A stretch of 64,000 bases of DNA from Gammaproteobacteria bacterium. GTDB taxonomy: Bacteria; Pseudomonadota; Gammaproteobacteria; Burkholderiales; Rhodocyclaceae. The position numbers and the translations under genes are program-made. Positions 15,635 to 22,901 of the stretch are shown here, one piece after another; positions within the stretch are counted from its first letter, which is position 1, and every line of letters starts with the position of its first letter. The DNA is taken from positions 1 to 64,000 of the forward strand of contig JARFTZ010000039.1 in the NCBI GenBank assembly GCA_029289235.1, given 5' to 3'. The notes below the pieces were generated by a model. It saw nothing but the letters and a program-made list of their open reading frames with translations, had not been told where the DNA came from and did no database searches.

Positions 15635-18094
15635 TCATGGATTGACCTCCAGCTTTTCGTATTCGCGGCGGACAGCCGGTTTCTGCACCGCCGCGTTCCA
15701 CGGGTCTTCGTAGTTCTGCAGGGCATAGAGCAGGGCTTCGTACAGTTCCTTGCGGCGTGCTGCGTCGTCGAGGACGATCCTTTTCACATGATCGAGGCCG
15801 ACGCGGCTGACGTAGTGGCAGGTGCGTTCCAGGTAGAAGCCCTCCTCGCGGTACAGCTGCAGGAAGGCGCCGGCGTATTCGAGCACTTCGTCGTCGGTCG
15901 CCACCTTGCACAGGAACTGCGCCACCTCGGTCTTGATGCCGCCGTTGCCGGCGACGTAGATTTCATACCCCGAATCGACGCCGATCACGCCGACGTCCTT
16001 GATGCCGGCTTCGGCGCAGTTGCGCGGGCAGCCGGAGACGGCGAGCTTGACCTTGTGCGGCGACCACATGCCGAACAGCATCTTCTCCAGCTTGACGCCC
16101 ATACTCATCGACAACTGCGTGCCGAAGCGGCAGTGCTCCGCGCCGACGCAGGTCTTCACGGTGCGGATCGACTTGCCGTAGGCATGGCCGGAGACCATGC
16201 CTACGGCGCCCAGATCGGCCCACACCTTGGGCAGGTCGGCCTTCTTGATGCCGAGCAGGTCGACGCGCGCGCCGCCGGTCATCTTTACGGTCGGCACGTT
16301 GTATTTTTCGGCAACGTCGGCGATCACGCGCAGCTCCTTCGGGCTGGTGAGGCCGCCCCACATGCGCGGCACGACCGAGAAGGTGCCGTCCTTCTGGATG
16401 TTGGCGTGGGCACGCTCGTTGATGAAGCGCGACTGCGGGTCGTCCTGCGCCTCGTGCGGCCAGGTCGAGATCAGGTAGTAGTTGAGCGCCGGGCGGCACG
16501 AGGCGCAGCCGTTCGGCGTTTTCCAATCGAGAAAGCTCATCACCTCGGGAATGGTCAGCAGGTGCTGTTCGCGGATCGCCGCGCGCACTTCGCCGTGCGA
16601 ATGGTCGGTGCAGCCGCACACCGGCTTGTCCTTGCTCTGCACCGGCTGGTAGGCGCCGCCGACGGTCGAGGCGAGGATCTGTTCGACGAGGCCGGTGCAG
16701 GAGCCACACGAGGACGAGGCCTTGGTGTGCTTGCGCACGTCATCGACGGTGAATAGCCCCTTCTCCTTGATCGCCTTGACGATGGTGCCCTTGCACACGC
16801 CGTTGCAGCCGCACACTTCGGCCGTGTCGGGCATCGCGGCCGCCTTGCTTTGCCCCTGGTGCCCGACATCGCCGACGTGATTCTGGCCGAACATCAGATG
16901 GTCGCGCAGTTCGGCGATGTTCTGCTTGTCCTTGAGCAACTGGAAGTACCAGGCGCCGTCGGCCGTGTCGCCGTAGAGCACCGCGCCGACGAGCTTGTCG
17001 CCCTCGATGACGAGCCGTTTGTATACGCCGCCGGACGGGTCGGAGAGGACGATGTCCTCGGTCTTCTCTCCACCGGCGAAGTTGCCGGCCGAGAAGACGT
17101 CGATGCCGGTGACCTTGAGCTTGGTCGAAGTCACCGAACCCTGGTAGCGGCTGATGCCGAAGCGGGCGAGGTGGTTGGCGCAGACCTTGGCCTGCTCGAA
17201 CAGCGGCGCGACCAAGCCGTACGCCGTGCCGCGGTGCGCGGCGCATTCGCCGACGGCGTAGATCTTCGGGTCGTAGGTCTGCAGCGTGTCGTTGACCACG
17301 ATGCCGCTGTTTTTGCCAACCCCGCAGTGGATGCCGGCCGATTCAGCGAGCGTGGTGTTCGGGCGGATACCGACGGCCATGACCACGAGATCGGCCGGGA
17401 TCGCTTCGCCGTTCTTGAAGCGGATCAGCGCGACGCGCCCGGATTCGCCTGCAACCAACTCGGCCGTCTGCTTGCCGAGCAGGAACTTCAGACCCTTGGC
17501 TTCTAGCGATTTCTGCAACAGGTCGGCAGCAGTCTTGTCGAGCTGGCGCTCCATGATCCATTCGCCGAGATGCACCACGGTTACGTCCATGCCGCGCAGG
17601 CGCAGGCCGTTGGCCGCTTCCAGGCCGAGCAGGCCGGCGCCGACGACGACAGCGTGGGTATGCGTCTTCGCTGCCTCGATCATCGCCTCGGTGTCGGCGA
17701 TGTCGCGGTAGGCGATCACGCCCGGCAGGTCCTTGCCCGGCACCGGCAGGATGAACGGCGAGGAGCCTGTGGCCAGCAGCAGGCGGTCGTACTCCGCTTC
17801 GGTGCCGTCCTCGGCAAGCACGCGGCGGTGGATGCGGTCGATCCGGGTGACCTTCTTGCCGGCGTGCAGGGTAATGCCGTTGTTTTTGTACCAGGCGTGG
17901 TCGTTGAGCACGATGTCCGGCAGCGTCATCTCGCCAGCCAGCACCGGCGAGAGCAGGATGCGGTTGTAGTTCGGATGCGGTTCGGCGCCGAACACGGTGA
18001 TGTCGTACAGGTCCGGTTCGAGCTTGAGCAGCTCTTCCAGGGTGCGGCAGCCGGCCATGCCGTTGCCGATCATCACGAGTTTTTGCTTGGTCAT
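15635..18094 (-). CDS. nirB: Nitrite reductase [NAD(P)H] large subunit NirB
   Basis: Reduces nitrite to ammonium using NAD(P)H, siroheme and FAD, 819 residues. In order: FAD/NAD disulfide-oxidoreductase domain with GNGMAGCR at the N-terminus; two BFD-like [2Fe-2S] modules (CGCNGVCKG ... CGSC and CGCTDHSHGE ... CASC); then the ferredoxin-like half-domain and the siroheme/[4Fe-4S] site (TCVGAEHCRFG ... SGCPRNCAEAG). ATG 18094 is preceded by GAGGGA; a longer frame to 18127 lies partly in a repeat and is unlikely. Together with NirD it completes nitrate assimilation to ammonium. Confidence 0.96.
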   Translation of the reverse strand: MTKQKLVMIGNGMAGCRTLEELLKLEPDLYDITVFGAEPHPNYNRILLSPVLAGEMTLPDIVLNDHAWYKNNGITLHAGKKVTRIDRIHRRVLAEDGTEAEYDRLLLATGSSPFILPVPGKDLPGVIAYRDIADTEAMIEAAKTHTHAVVVGAGLLGLEAANGLRLRGMDVTVVHLGEWIMERQLDKTAADLLQKSLEAKGLKFLLGKQTAELVAGESGRVALIRFKNGEAIPADLVVMAVGIRPNTTLAESAGIHCGVGKNSGIVVNDTLQTYDPKIYAVGECAAHRGTAYGLVAPLFEQAKVCANHLARFGISRYQGSVTSTKLKVTGIDVFSAGNFAGGEKTEDIVLSDPSGGVYKRLVIEGDKLVGAVLYGDTADGAWYFQLLKDKQNIAELRDHLMFGQNHVGDVGHQGQSKAAAMPDTAEVCGCNGVCKGTIVKAIKEKGLFTVDDVRKHTKASSSCGSCTGLVEQILASTVGGAYQPVQSKDKPVCGCTDHSHGEVRAAIREQHLLTIPEVMSFLDWKTPNGCASCRPALNYYLISTWPHEAQDDPQSRFINERAHANIQKDGTFSVVPRMWGGLTSPKELRVIADVAEKYNVPTVKMTGGARVDLLGIKKADLPKVWADLGAVGMVSGHAYGKSIRTVKTCVGAEHCRFGTQLSMSMGVKLEKMLFGMWSPHKVKLAVSGCPRNCAEAGIKDVGVIGVDSGYEIYVAGNGGIKTEVAQFLCKVATDDEVLEYAGAFLQLYREEGFYLERTCHYVSRVGLDHVKRIVLDDAARRKELYEALLYALQNYEDPWNAAVQKPAVRREYEKLEVNP

Positions 18095-18120
18095 GTTGCG
18101 TCCCTCATTAGCCTGTTTCT

Positions 18121-18194
18121 CCGTCATCCCGGCGGAAGCCGGGATCCAGTGCGTGCTCCGAAATCCTGGATTCCGGCTTTCGCCGGAATGACGG
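18121..18194. repeat. Palindromic dispersed repeat between nrtD and nirB
   Basis: Arms 18121-18149 and 18166-18194 are inverted copies of the GTCATNCCGGC-type unit. The element occupies most of the 120-base gap between the nrtD stop (18215) and the nirB start (18094). Confidence 0.9.
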
Positions 18195-18214
18195 TTTTCA
18201 ATTCACTTCTCGTC

Positions 18215-19009
18215 CTATGCCGCCAGCGGATGCTGCTGCTTGGCGTAAAGGAACTCGATCACCTTCGAGCGGCAATCCATGTACTTCGCGTCGTGCGCCA
18301 GTTCGAGGCGCTGGCGCGGGCGTGGCAGGTCGACCGAGAGGACTTCGCCGATCGTTGCCGCCGGACCGTTGGTCATCATCACGATGCGGTCGGAGAGCAG
18401 CACGGCCTCGTCGACGTCGTGGGTGACCATCACCGTCGTCGCCTGTGTCTTGGTGCAGATGGCCATCAGTTCGTCCTGCAGGCGGGCGCGGGTCAGCGCG
18501 TCGAGCGCGCCGAAGGGCTCGTCCATCAGCAGCACCTTGGGTTCCATGGCCAGCGCGCGGGCGATGCCGACGCGCTGCTTCATGCCGCCTGAAATCTCGC
18601 CGGGATACTTGTGCATGGCATGCGCCAGGCCGACCATTTCCAGAACGGCTTGTGTGCGCGCCTTGAGTTCGGCCTTGCCTTCGTTCCTGCCGAAGACGCG
18701 TTCGACGGCGAGCATGACGTTGTCGAAGCAGGTCAGCCAGGGCAGCAGCGAGTGGTTCTGGAAGACGACCGCGCGTTCCGGTCCGGGGCCGGGGATCTCG
18801 CGGCCGGCGCAGATCAGCGCGCCGGTCGTCGGCAGCGTCAGGCCGGCGATCAGGTTGAGCAGCGTCGATTTTCCACAACCCGAGTGGCCGATCAGCGAGA
18901 CGAATTCGCCTTGGCGGATGTTGAGGTTGATGTCGCGCAGAGCGACGAACTTGCCCTTCTTTGTATCGAAGGTCATGCCGGCGTTTTCAATACTGACATA
19001 GCGTTCCAT
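18215..19009 (-). CDS. nrtD: Nitrate ABC transporter ATP-binding protein
   Basis: ATPase of the nitrate/nitrite ABC importer, 264 residues. Walker A GHSGCGKST, the ABC signature SGGMKQR and Walker B VLLMDEPFGALD are present, with the NrtD/SsuB/TauB-type Q-loop text FQNHSLLPWLT. ATG 19009 is two bases after the nrtB stop. Unlike cyanobacterial NrtC it lacks a fused binding-protein domain. It sits in the nas operon between nrtB and nirB. Confidence 0.93.
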   Translation of the reverse strand: MERYVSIENAGMTFDTKKGKFVALRDINLNIRQGEFVSLIGHSGCGKSTLLNLIAGLTLPTTGALICAGREIPGPGPERAVVFQNHSLLPWLTCFDNVMLAVERVFGRNEGKAELKARTQAVLEMVGLAHAMHKYPGEISGGMKQRVGIARALAMEPKVLLMDEPFGALDALTRARLQDELMAICTKTQATTVMVTHDVDEAVLLSDRIVMMTNGPAATIGEVLSVDLPRPRQRLELAHDAKYMDCRSKVIEFLYAKQQHPLAA

Positions 19010-19011
19010 GA

Positions 19012-19923
19012 TCAGCCCTCCGTGTGCAGGCGCTTGGCAAGCAGCAGCAAGGCTTGCTCGAGGATTAGTCCGACGATGCCGATCACGAAGATGGCGATGA
19101 TGATGTGCTCGACCTTGAGGTTGTTCCATTCGTCCCACACCCAGAAACCGATGCCGACACCGCCAGTGAGCATTTCCGCGGCGACGATGACCAGCCAGGC
19201 GGTACCAATCGACAGGCGGATGCCGGTGAGCATGTACGGCAGCACGCTGGGGAAGAGGATCCTGGTGACGATCTTCCACTCGGAGAGGTTGAGCACGCGC
19301 GCCACGTTGAGGTAGTCCTGCGGCACGCGCTGCACGCCTTGTGCGGTATTCATGATCATCGGCCAGATCGAGCAGATGAAGATGGTCCAGGTCGCCGCCG
19401 GGTCGGCGCGCTTGAACACCAGGAGGCCGATCGGCAGCCAGGCCAGCGGCGAGACCGGGCGCAGCAGGCTGATCAGCGGATTGACCAGGCTGGAGAGCAG
19501 GGCAAAGCGCCCGAGCAGGAAGCCGGCGGGAATGCCGACCAGCGCGGCGAAGCCGAATCCGATGCCGACGCGTTCGAGCGAGGCGAGGATGTTCCAGCCG
19601 ATACCCTGATCGTTCGGGCCGTTGCTGTAGAACGGGTCAGCGAACAGCTTGGCCGCCGCCTCCCATGTCTTCGCCGGCGACGGAATTGTGGCACCAGCAG
19701 CGCCGCCCTTCATCGTCGCAACATGCCAGATGCCGATCAGCAGCAGCACGCCGAGGATCGGCGGCAGGACCGCGGCGAAGAAGGCGCGCATCGCCGCCGC
19801 ATGTTCGGTGGCGCTGCTCGGCGCGGCGGCGATTTCAAGTTGCTTCGCCGTCGGCCGCGTCAGGCGCAGACTCGCCTCGTTCGTCGGGACGTTCGGCATG
19901 GCGTCTATCGTGATGGCCGTCAT
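19012..19923 (-). CDS. nrtB: Nitrate ABC transporter permease NrtB
   Basis: Membrane subunit of the nitrate importer, 303 residues, with a hydrophilic N-terminal stretch of about 55 residues followed by six or so membrane segments. The family region around IPAGFLLGR and SIGTAWLVIVAAEML matches NrtB/SsuC-type permeases. I preferred ATG 19923, which has AAGGAAA upstream, over ATG 19953 or 19947, which would lack a ribosome site. It is followed two bases later by nrtD. Confidence 0.93.
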   Translation of the reverse strand: MTAITIDAMPNVPTNEASLRLTRPTAKQLEIAAAPSSATEHAAAMRAFFAAVLPPILGVLLLIGIWHVATMKGGAAGATIPSPAKTWEAAAKLFADPFYSNGPNDQGIGWNILASLERVGIGFGFAALVGIPAGFLLGRFALLSSLVNPLISLLRPVSPLAWLPIGLLVFKRADPAATWTIFICSIWPMIMNTAQGVQRVPQDYLNVARVLNLSEWKIVTRILFPSVLPYMLTGIRLSIGTAWLVIVAAEMLTGGVGIGFWVWDEWNNLKVEHIIIAIFVIGIVGLILEQALLLLAKRLHTEG

Positions 19924-19960
19924 GGGAGTTTCCTTGTATCGATTCATCTTCATTGAGGTT

Positions 19961-20030
19961 CGTCATTCCGGCGAAAGCCGGAATCCAGAAAGGACTACGA
20001 ACTGGGCCCCGGCTTTCGCCGGGGCGACGG
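19961..20030. repeat. Palindromic dispersed repeat between nrtA and nrtB
   Basis: Arms 19961-19988 and 20002-20030 are inverted copies of the GTCATTCCGGC-type unit. The element lies just after the nrtA stop (20045) and before the nrtB start, where it could stabilise the nrtA message or dampen downstream expression. Confidence 0.88.
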
Positions 20031-20044
20031 ACCGTTCCATTTCC

Positions 20045-21322
20045 TTAGCCCTTGACCTTGAAGCCGTCGGCGTACGCCTTCGGGTCTTTCGCGTTCCAGA
20101 CGACGCCGTCGATCAGCTTCGATTCGCGCAGCTCGTTCTTCGGGATCGGCGCCTTGACCTGCGCGGCGGCTTCCTTGTACAGCGCGATCTGGTTGACCTT
20201 CTTCGCCACGGCGAGGTAGTCCGGGTGATCCTTGAGCAGCCCCCAGCGCTTGTGCTGGGTCATGAACCACATGCCGTCGGAGAGGTAGGGGAAATTCACC
20301 GCGCCGTCGTTGTAGAACTTCATGAAGTTCTTCTCCGACCAGCTCTTGCCCAGGCCGTTTTCGTACTGACCGATCATGCGGCTGCGGATCACGTCGACGT
20401 CGGTATTGACGTAGGCCTTGGCGGCGATCGTCTCGGCGGTCTTGCTGCGATTGGCGGCCGAAGCGTCGATCCACATCGAGGCTTCGAGCACGGCCATGAT
20501 GATCGCGCGCGCCGTGTTTGGATACTTCTGCACGAAGTCGGCGGTGGTGCCGAGCACCTTCTCCGGATGATCGACCCACACGTCCTGCGAGGTGGCGGCG
20601 GTAAAGCCGATCTTGTCGATGATCGCGCGCTGGTTCCACGGCTCGCCGACGCAGCAGCCGTCCATGTTGCCGATGCGCATGTTGGCGACCATCTGCGGCG
20701 GCGGCACGACGATGCTCTTCACATCCTTGACCGGATTGATGCCGTAGGTCGCCAGCCAGTAGTAGAGCCACATGGCGTGCGTGCCGGTGGGAAAGGTCTG
20801 CGCGAAGGTGTAGTCGCGTTCCTTCTTCGCGACCAGGGCGGCCAGCGTCGGCCCGTCGGTGACGCCCTTGTCCTTCAGCTGGTTGGAGAGAGTGATGCCC
20901 TGGCCGTTGTTGTTGATGGTCATCAGCGAGGCCATGTCCTTCTTCGGCCCGCCGATGCCGAGCTGCACGCCGTAGATCAGGCCGTACAGCACGTGCGCCG
21001 CGTCGAGCTCGCCGTTGACCAGCTTGTCGCGCACGCCGGCCCAGGAAGCCTCCTTGGTTGGTGTGATCCTGATCCCGTGCTTCTTGTCGAAGCCCATCAC
21101 CGAGGCCATGACGACCGAGGCGCAGTCGGTCAGCGGGATGAAGCCGATGCGGACTTCTTCCTTTTCCGGTTTGTCGGACCCCGCGGCCCAGGCTGCCGAG
21201 CGGACTCCGGGGGCGATGCCGCTCATGAGCGCGGCTCCCGTGGCAAGTTGCAGGCTTCGGCGCAGGAAGTCGCGCCGATCCGTTTCTGCGGCGAGTGGTT
21301 TGGCTGTGGTTTCATGGGTCAT
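20045..21322 (-). CDS. nrtA: Nitrate-binding protein NrtA (Tat-exported)
   Basis: Periplasmic binding protein of the nitrate/nitrite ABC importer, 425 residues. A twin-arginine signal is visible (RRDFLRRSLQLATG), ending near AAWAAGSD. The body matches the NrtA/NasS family: IGFIPLTDCASVVMA, GYGI-like ligand-loop text and DGCCVGEPWN. ATG 21322 is the first start after a leader terminator; GGAG precedes it. NasS, the cytosolic partner of NasT, is a homologue of NrtA; the Tat signal here argues for the transport protein. It heads the nas operon. Confidence 0.94.
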   Translation of the reverse strand: MTHETTAKPLAAETDRRDFLRRSLQLATGAALMSGIAPGVRSAAWAAGSDKPEKEEVRIGFIPLTDCASVVMASVMGFDKKHGIRITPTKEASWAGVRDKLVNGELDAAHVLYGLIYGVQLGIGGPKKDMASLMTINNNGQGITLSNQLKDKGVTDGPTLAALVAKKERDYTFAQTFPTGTHAMWLYYWLATYGINPVKDVKSIVVPPPQMVANMRIGNMDGCCVGEPWNQRAIIDKIGFTAATSQDVWVDHPEKVLGTTADFVQKYPNTARAIIMAVLEASMWIDASAANRSKTAETIAAKAYVNTDVDVIRSRMIGQYENGLGKSWSEKNFMKFYNDGAVNFPYLSDGMWFMTQHKRWGLLKDHPDYLAVAKKVNQIALYKEAAAQVKAPIPKNELRESKLIDGVVWNAKDPKAYADGFKVKG

Positions 21323-21341
21323 CTCGAACTCCAGGAGGCAA

Positions 21342-21395
21342 TAAAAAAACGGCGTCCGATTCCTGCCGGGGGGATTGCAGGAATCAGACGCCGTT
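21342..21395 (-). terminator. Leader terminator (attenuator) of the nas operon
   Basis: Read on the minus strand, 19-base arms at 21395-21377 and 21366-21348 pair with a single T-G wobble around a loop of about ten bases, then a run of seven T follows. This is a textbook intrinsic terminator. It ends about 20 bases before the nrtA start codon and after the expected promoter, so it must be overcome for the operon to be expressed. Its placement is that of ANTAR-controlled nas leaders. Confidence 0.9.
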
Positions 21396-21403
21396 GTCGG
21401 TGA

Positions 21404-21453
21404 GTCGGGCCGCCGTTGGCTCGACACTTGGCTATCAATTAGCAGTAAGCGTG
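21404..21453 (-). promoter_or_regulatory. Tandem hairpins P1-P2, candidate ANTAR (NasT) binding site
   Basis: On the minus strand P2 (21425-21404) forms GTCG-a-GCC / GGC-c-CGAC around the hexaloop AACGGC, with A at position 1 and G at position 4. Just before it, P1 (about 21453-21425) forms GCTA/TAGC around ATTGA, also with A1 and G4 but one base short of a hexaloop, on a lower stem with bulges. ANTAR proteins are known to bind two adjacent hairpins with A1/G4 hexaloops. The 7-mer AACGGCG occurs both in P2 and in the terminator's 5' arm, so alternative pairing is possible. Confidence 0.7.
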
Positions 21454-21764
21454 CCTGTTGCTGCCCGTATTGGGGTTCTTGTTTTAATTCAGCATGTTGC
21501 AGGTGTCTTGATGTGCGTTCCGGCATTTTGTGGCGGTTGCGTGGCGCACAGCTTGGGGGCGGTCGGTCGGTTTTTCGCCCAATCACGGGGCAGTGGAGTG
21601 AAGCCTGGCGACATGCTTGGCGTGGCTGGACAGTCTGCGATTTTTCAGCGCGGCTGCCGATGCTTTTGACTATTCTTAACGGGTAAGTGTCGGTCACGCC
21701 GGCGGTTGGACGGAAGTGCGTCGTTTGTGTGTGCCCTGCTTTTATCCATGAGGAGTCGCAGCCT

Positions 21765-22892
21765 ATGTCCGGTCAACGTGGAGCCTGTTCCCTTTTCCTG
21801 TGTGCCGCGGCCGTGGTCCTGGCGGCTTGCGAGGAGCCGGCGCCGCCGGTGCCTGTGGTGCCGGAGGTTGTCGTGGAAACCCTGAGCGGACGCACGACGC
21901 CGCTGACGGCTGACGTCGTCGCCGAGGTCAAGGCCTATCGCGAGGTCGATATCTATTCGCGCATCACCGGGCAGTCGTTCAAGCAGGCGTTCAAGCCGGG
22001 ACAGATGGTCAAGGAAGGCGACCTCTTGTTCAGCATCGACCCGCGCGCCTATGACGAGGCGGTCATCGACGCCCAGGCCAGGCTGGCCGAGTCCGAGGCG
22101 GTGCTGGCGCGTGCGCGGCAGGACGTGGCGCGCTACAAGCCGCTGTTGCCGGACAACGCGATCCCCCGGCAGACCTACGACCAGGCCGTGGCGTCGGAAC
22201 AGCAGAACGCGGCCGTCGTGCAGGCGCGGCGCGCCGGGCTGGAGCGGGCGCGGCTCGATCGCTCGTACGCCGAGGTGCGTTCGCCGATCTCCGGGCAGAT
22301 CGGCCTGCAGAAGCTCGAAGTCGGCGCCCTGGCCACGGCCGGGCAGACCGTGCTGGCGACCGTGTCGACGCTCGACCCGGTGGTGGCTTATTTCAGCATC
22401 CCGGAAGTCGACTACATCAATCTGGCCAGGCGCTTCATGCAGGACAAGAAGGAAGGCGAAGCAAAGAGCCCGATCGAGCTGATCCTCGCCGATGGTTCGG
22501 TCTATGGCGAAGCCGGCCAGATCGATTTTGCCGATCGGGCGCTGAATGCGGCGACGGGTACGCTGACCCTGCGCGCCGTCTTCCCCAATCCGTCCGGACT
22601 GCTCCGCCCCGGCATGAATACGCGCGTGCGCATCGTCTACGAAGTTGCGCAGGACGCATTGCTGATCCCGCAGAAGGCGGTGACCGAGTTGCTCGGCAAG
22701 CAGTTCGTCGCTGTTGTCGGCGAGGGCGACAAGGTCGAGCAGCGGCCGATCACGACCGGGGCGAGGCTCGGCGAACTGTGGCTGGTGCGAAGCGGTCTCA
22801 AGGCCGGCGAGCGCATCGTCGTCGAGGGCGTGCAGAAGGCGCAGGCCGGGGTGGTGGTCAAACCCGTGGCAAGTCCGGCTGGCAAGCCGTAG
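21765..22892 (+). CDS. RND efflux periplasmic adaptor (membrane fusion lipoprotein)
   Basis: Membrane fusion protein of 375 residues of the AcrA/MexA type. A lipoprotein signal is visible (AAAVVLAAC), so it should be lipid-anchored. It has a beta-barrel and lipoyl region (FKPGQMVKEGDLLFSIDPR), a coiled-coil hairpin (about residues 95-165) and the second lipoyl half (SYAEVRSPISGQIG). ATG 21765 has AGGAG upstream; the frame is open to 21687 but those residues precede the signal. It heads a three-gene efflux operon; the pump gene starts nine bases after its stop. Confidence 0.93.
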   Translation: MSGQRGACSLFLCAAAVVLAACEEPAPPVPVVPEVVVETLSGRTTPLTADVVAEVKAYREVDIYSRITGQSFKQAFKPGQMVKEGDLLFSIDPRAYDEAVIDAQARLAESEAVLARARQDVARYKPLLPDNAIPRQTYDQAVASEQQNAAVVQARRAGLERARLDRSYAEVRSPISGQIGLQKLEVGALATAGQTVLATVSTLDPVVAYFSIPEVDYINLARRFMQDKKEGEAKSPIELILADGSVYGEAGQIDFADRALNAATGTLTLRAVFPNPSGLLRPGMNTRVRIVYEVAQDALLIPQKAVTELLGKQFVAVVGEGDKVEQRPITTGARLGELWLVRSGLKAGERIVVEGVQKAQAGVVVKPVASPAGKP

Positions 22893-22901
22893 GAGCCGGC
22901 T

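Larger units (their letters stand above)
21323..21764. other. Divergent intergenic region between the nas and RND operons
   Basis: This 442-base stretch has no convincing gene. On the minus strand it holds the nas leader (ANTAR hairpins and terminator, 21342-21453) and, farther upstream, presumably the nas promoter. On the plus strand it must hold the RND promoter. I searched by eye for a sigma-54 -24/-12 element and for a good -35/-10 pair and found neither convincingly. Short open frames here lack ribosome sites and family similarity. Confidence 0.6.

Noticed and set aside
21460-21764. Sigma-54 promoter for the nas operon
   Set aside because: I looked for a GG-N10-GC element on the minus strand and found none that also matches the flanking consensus.
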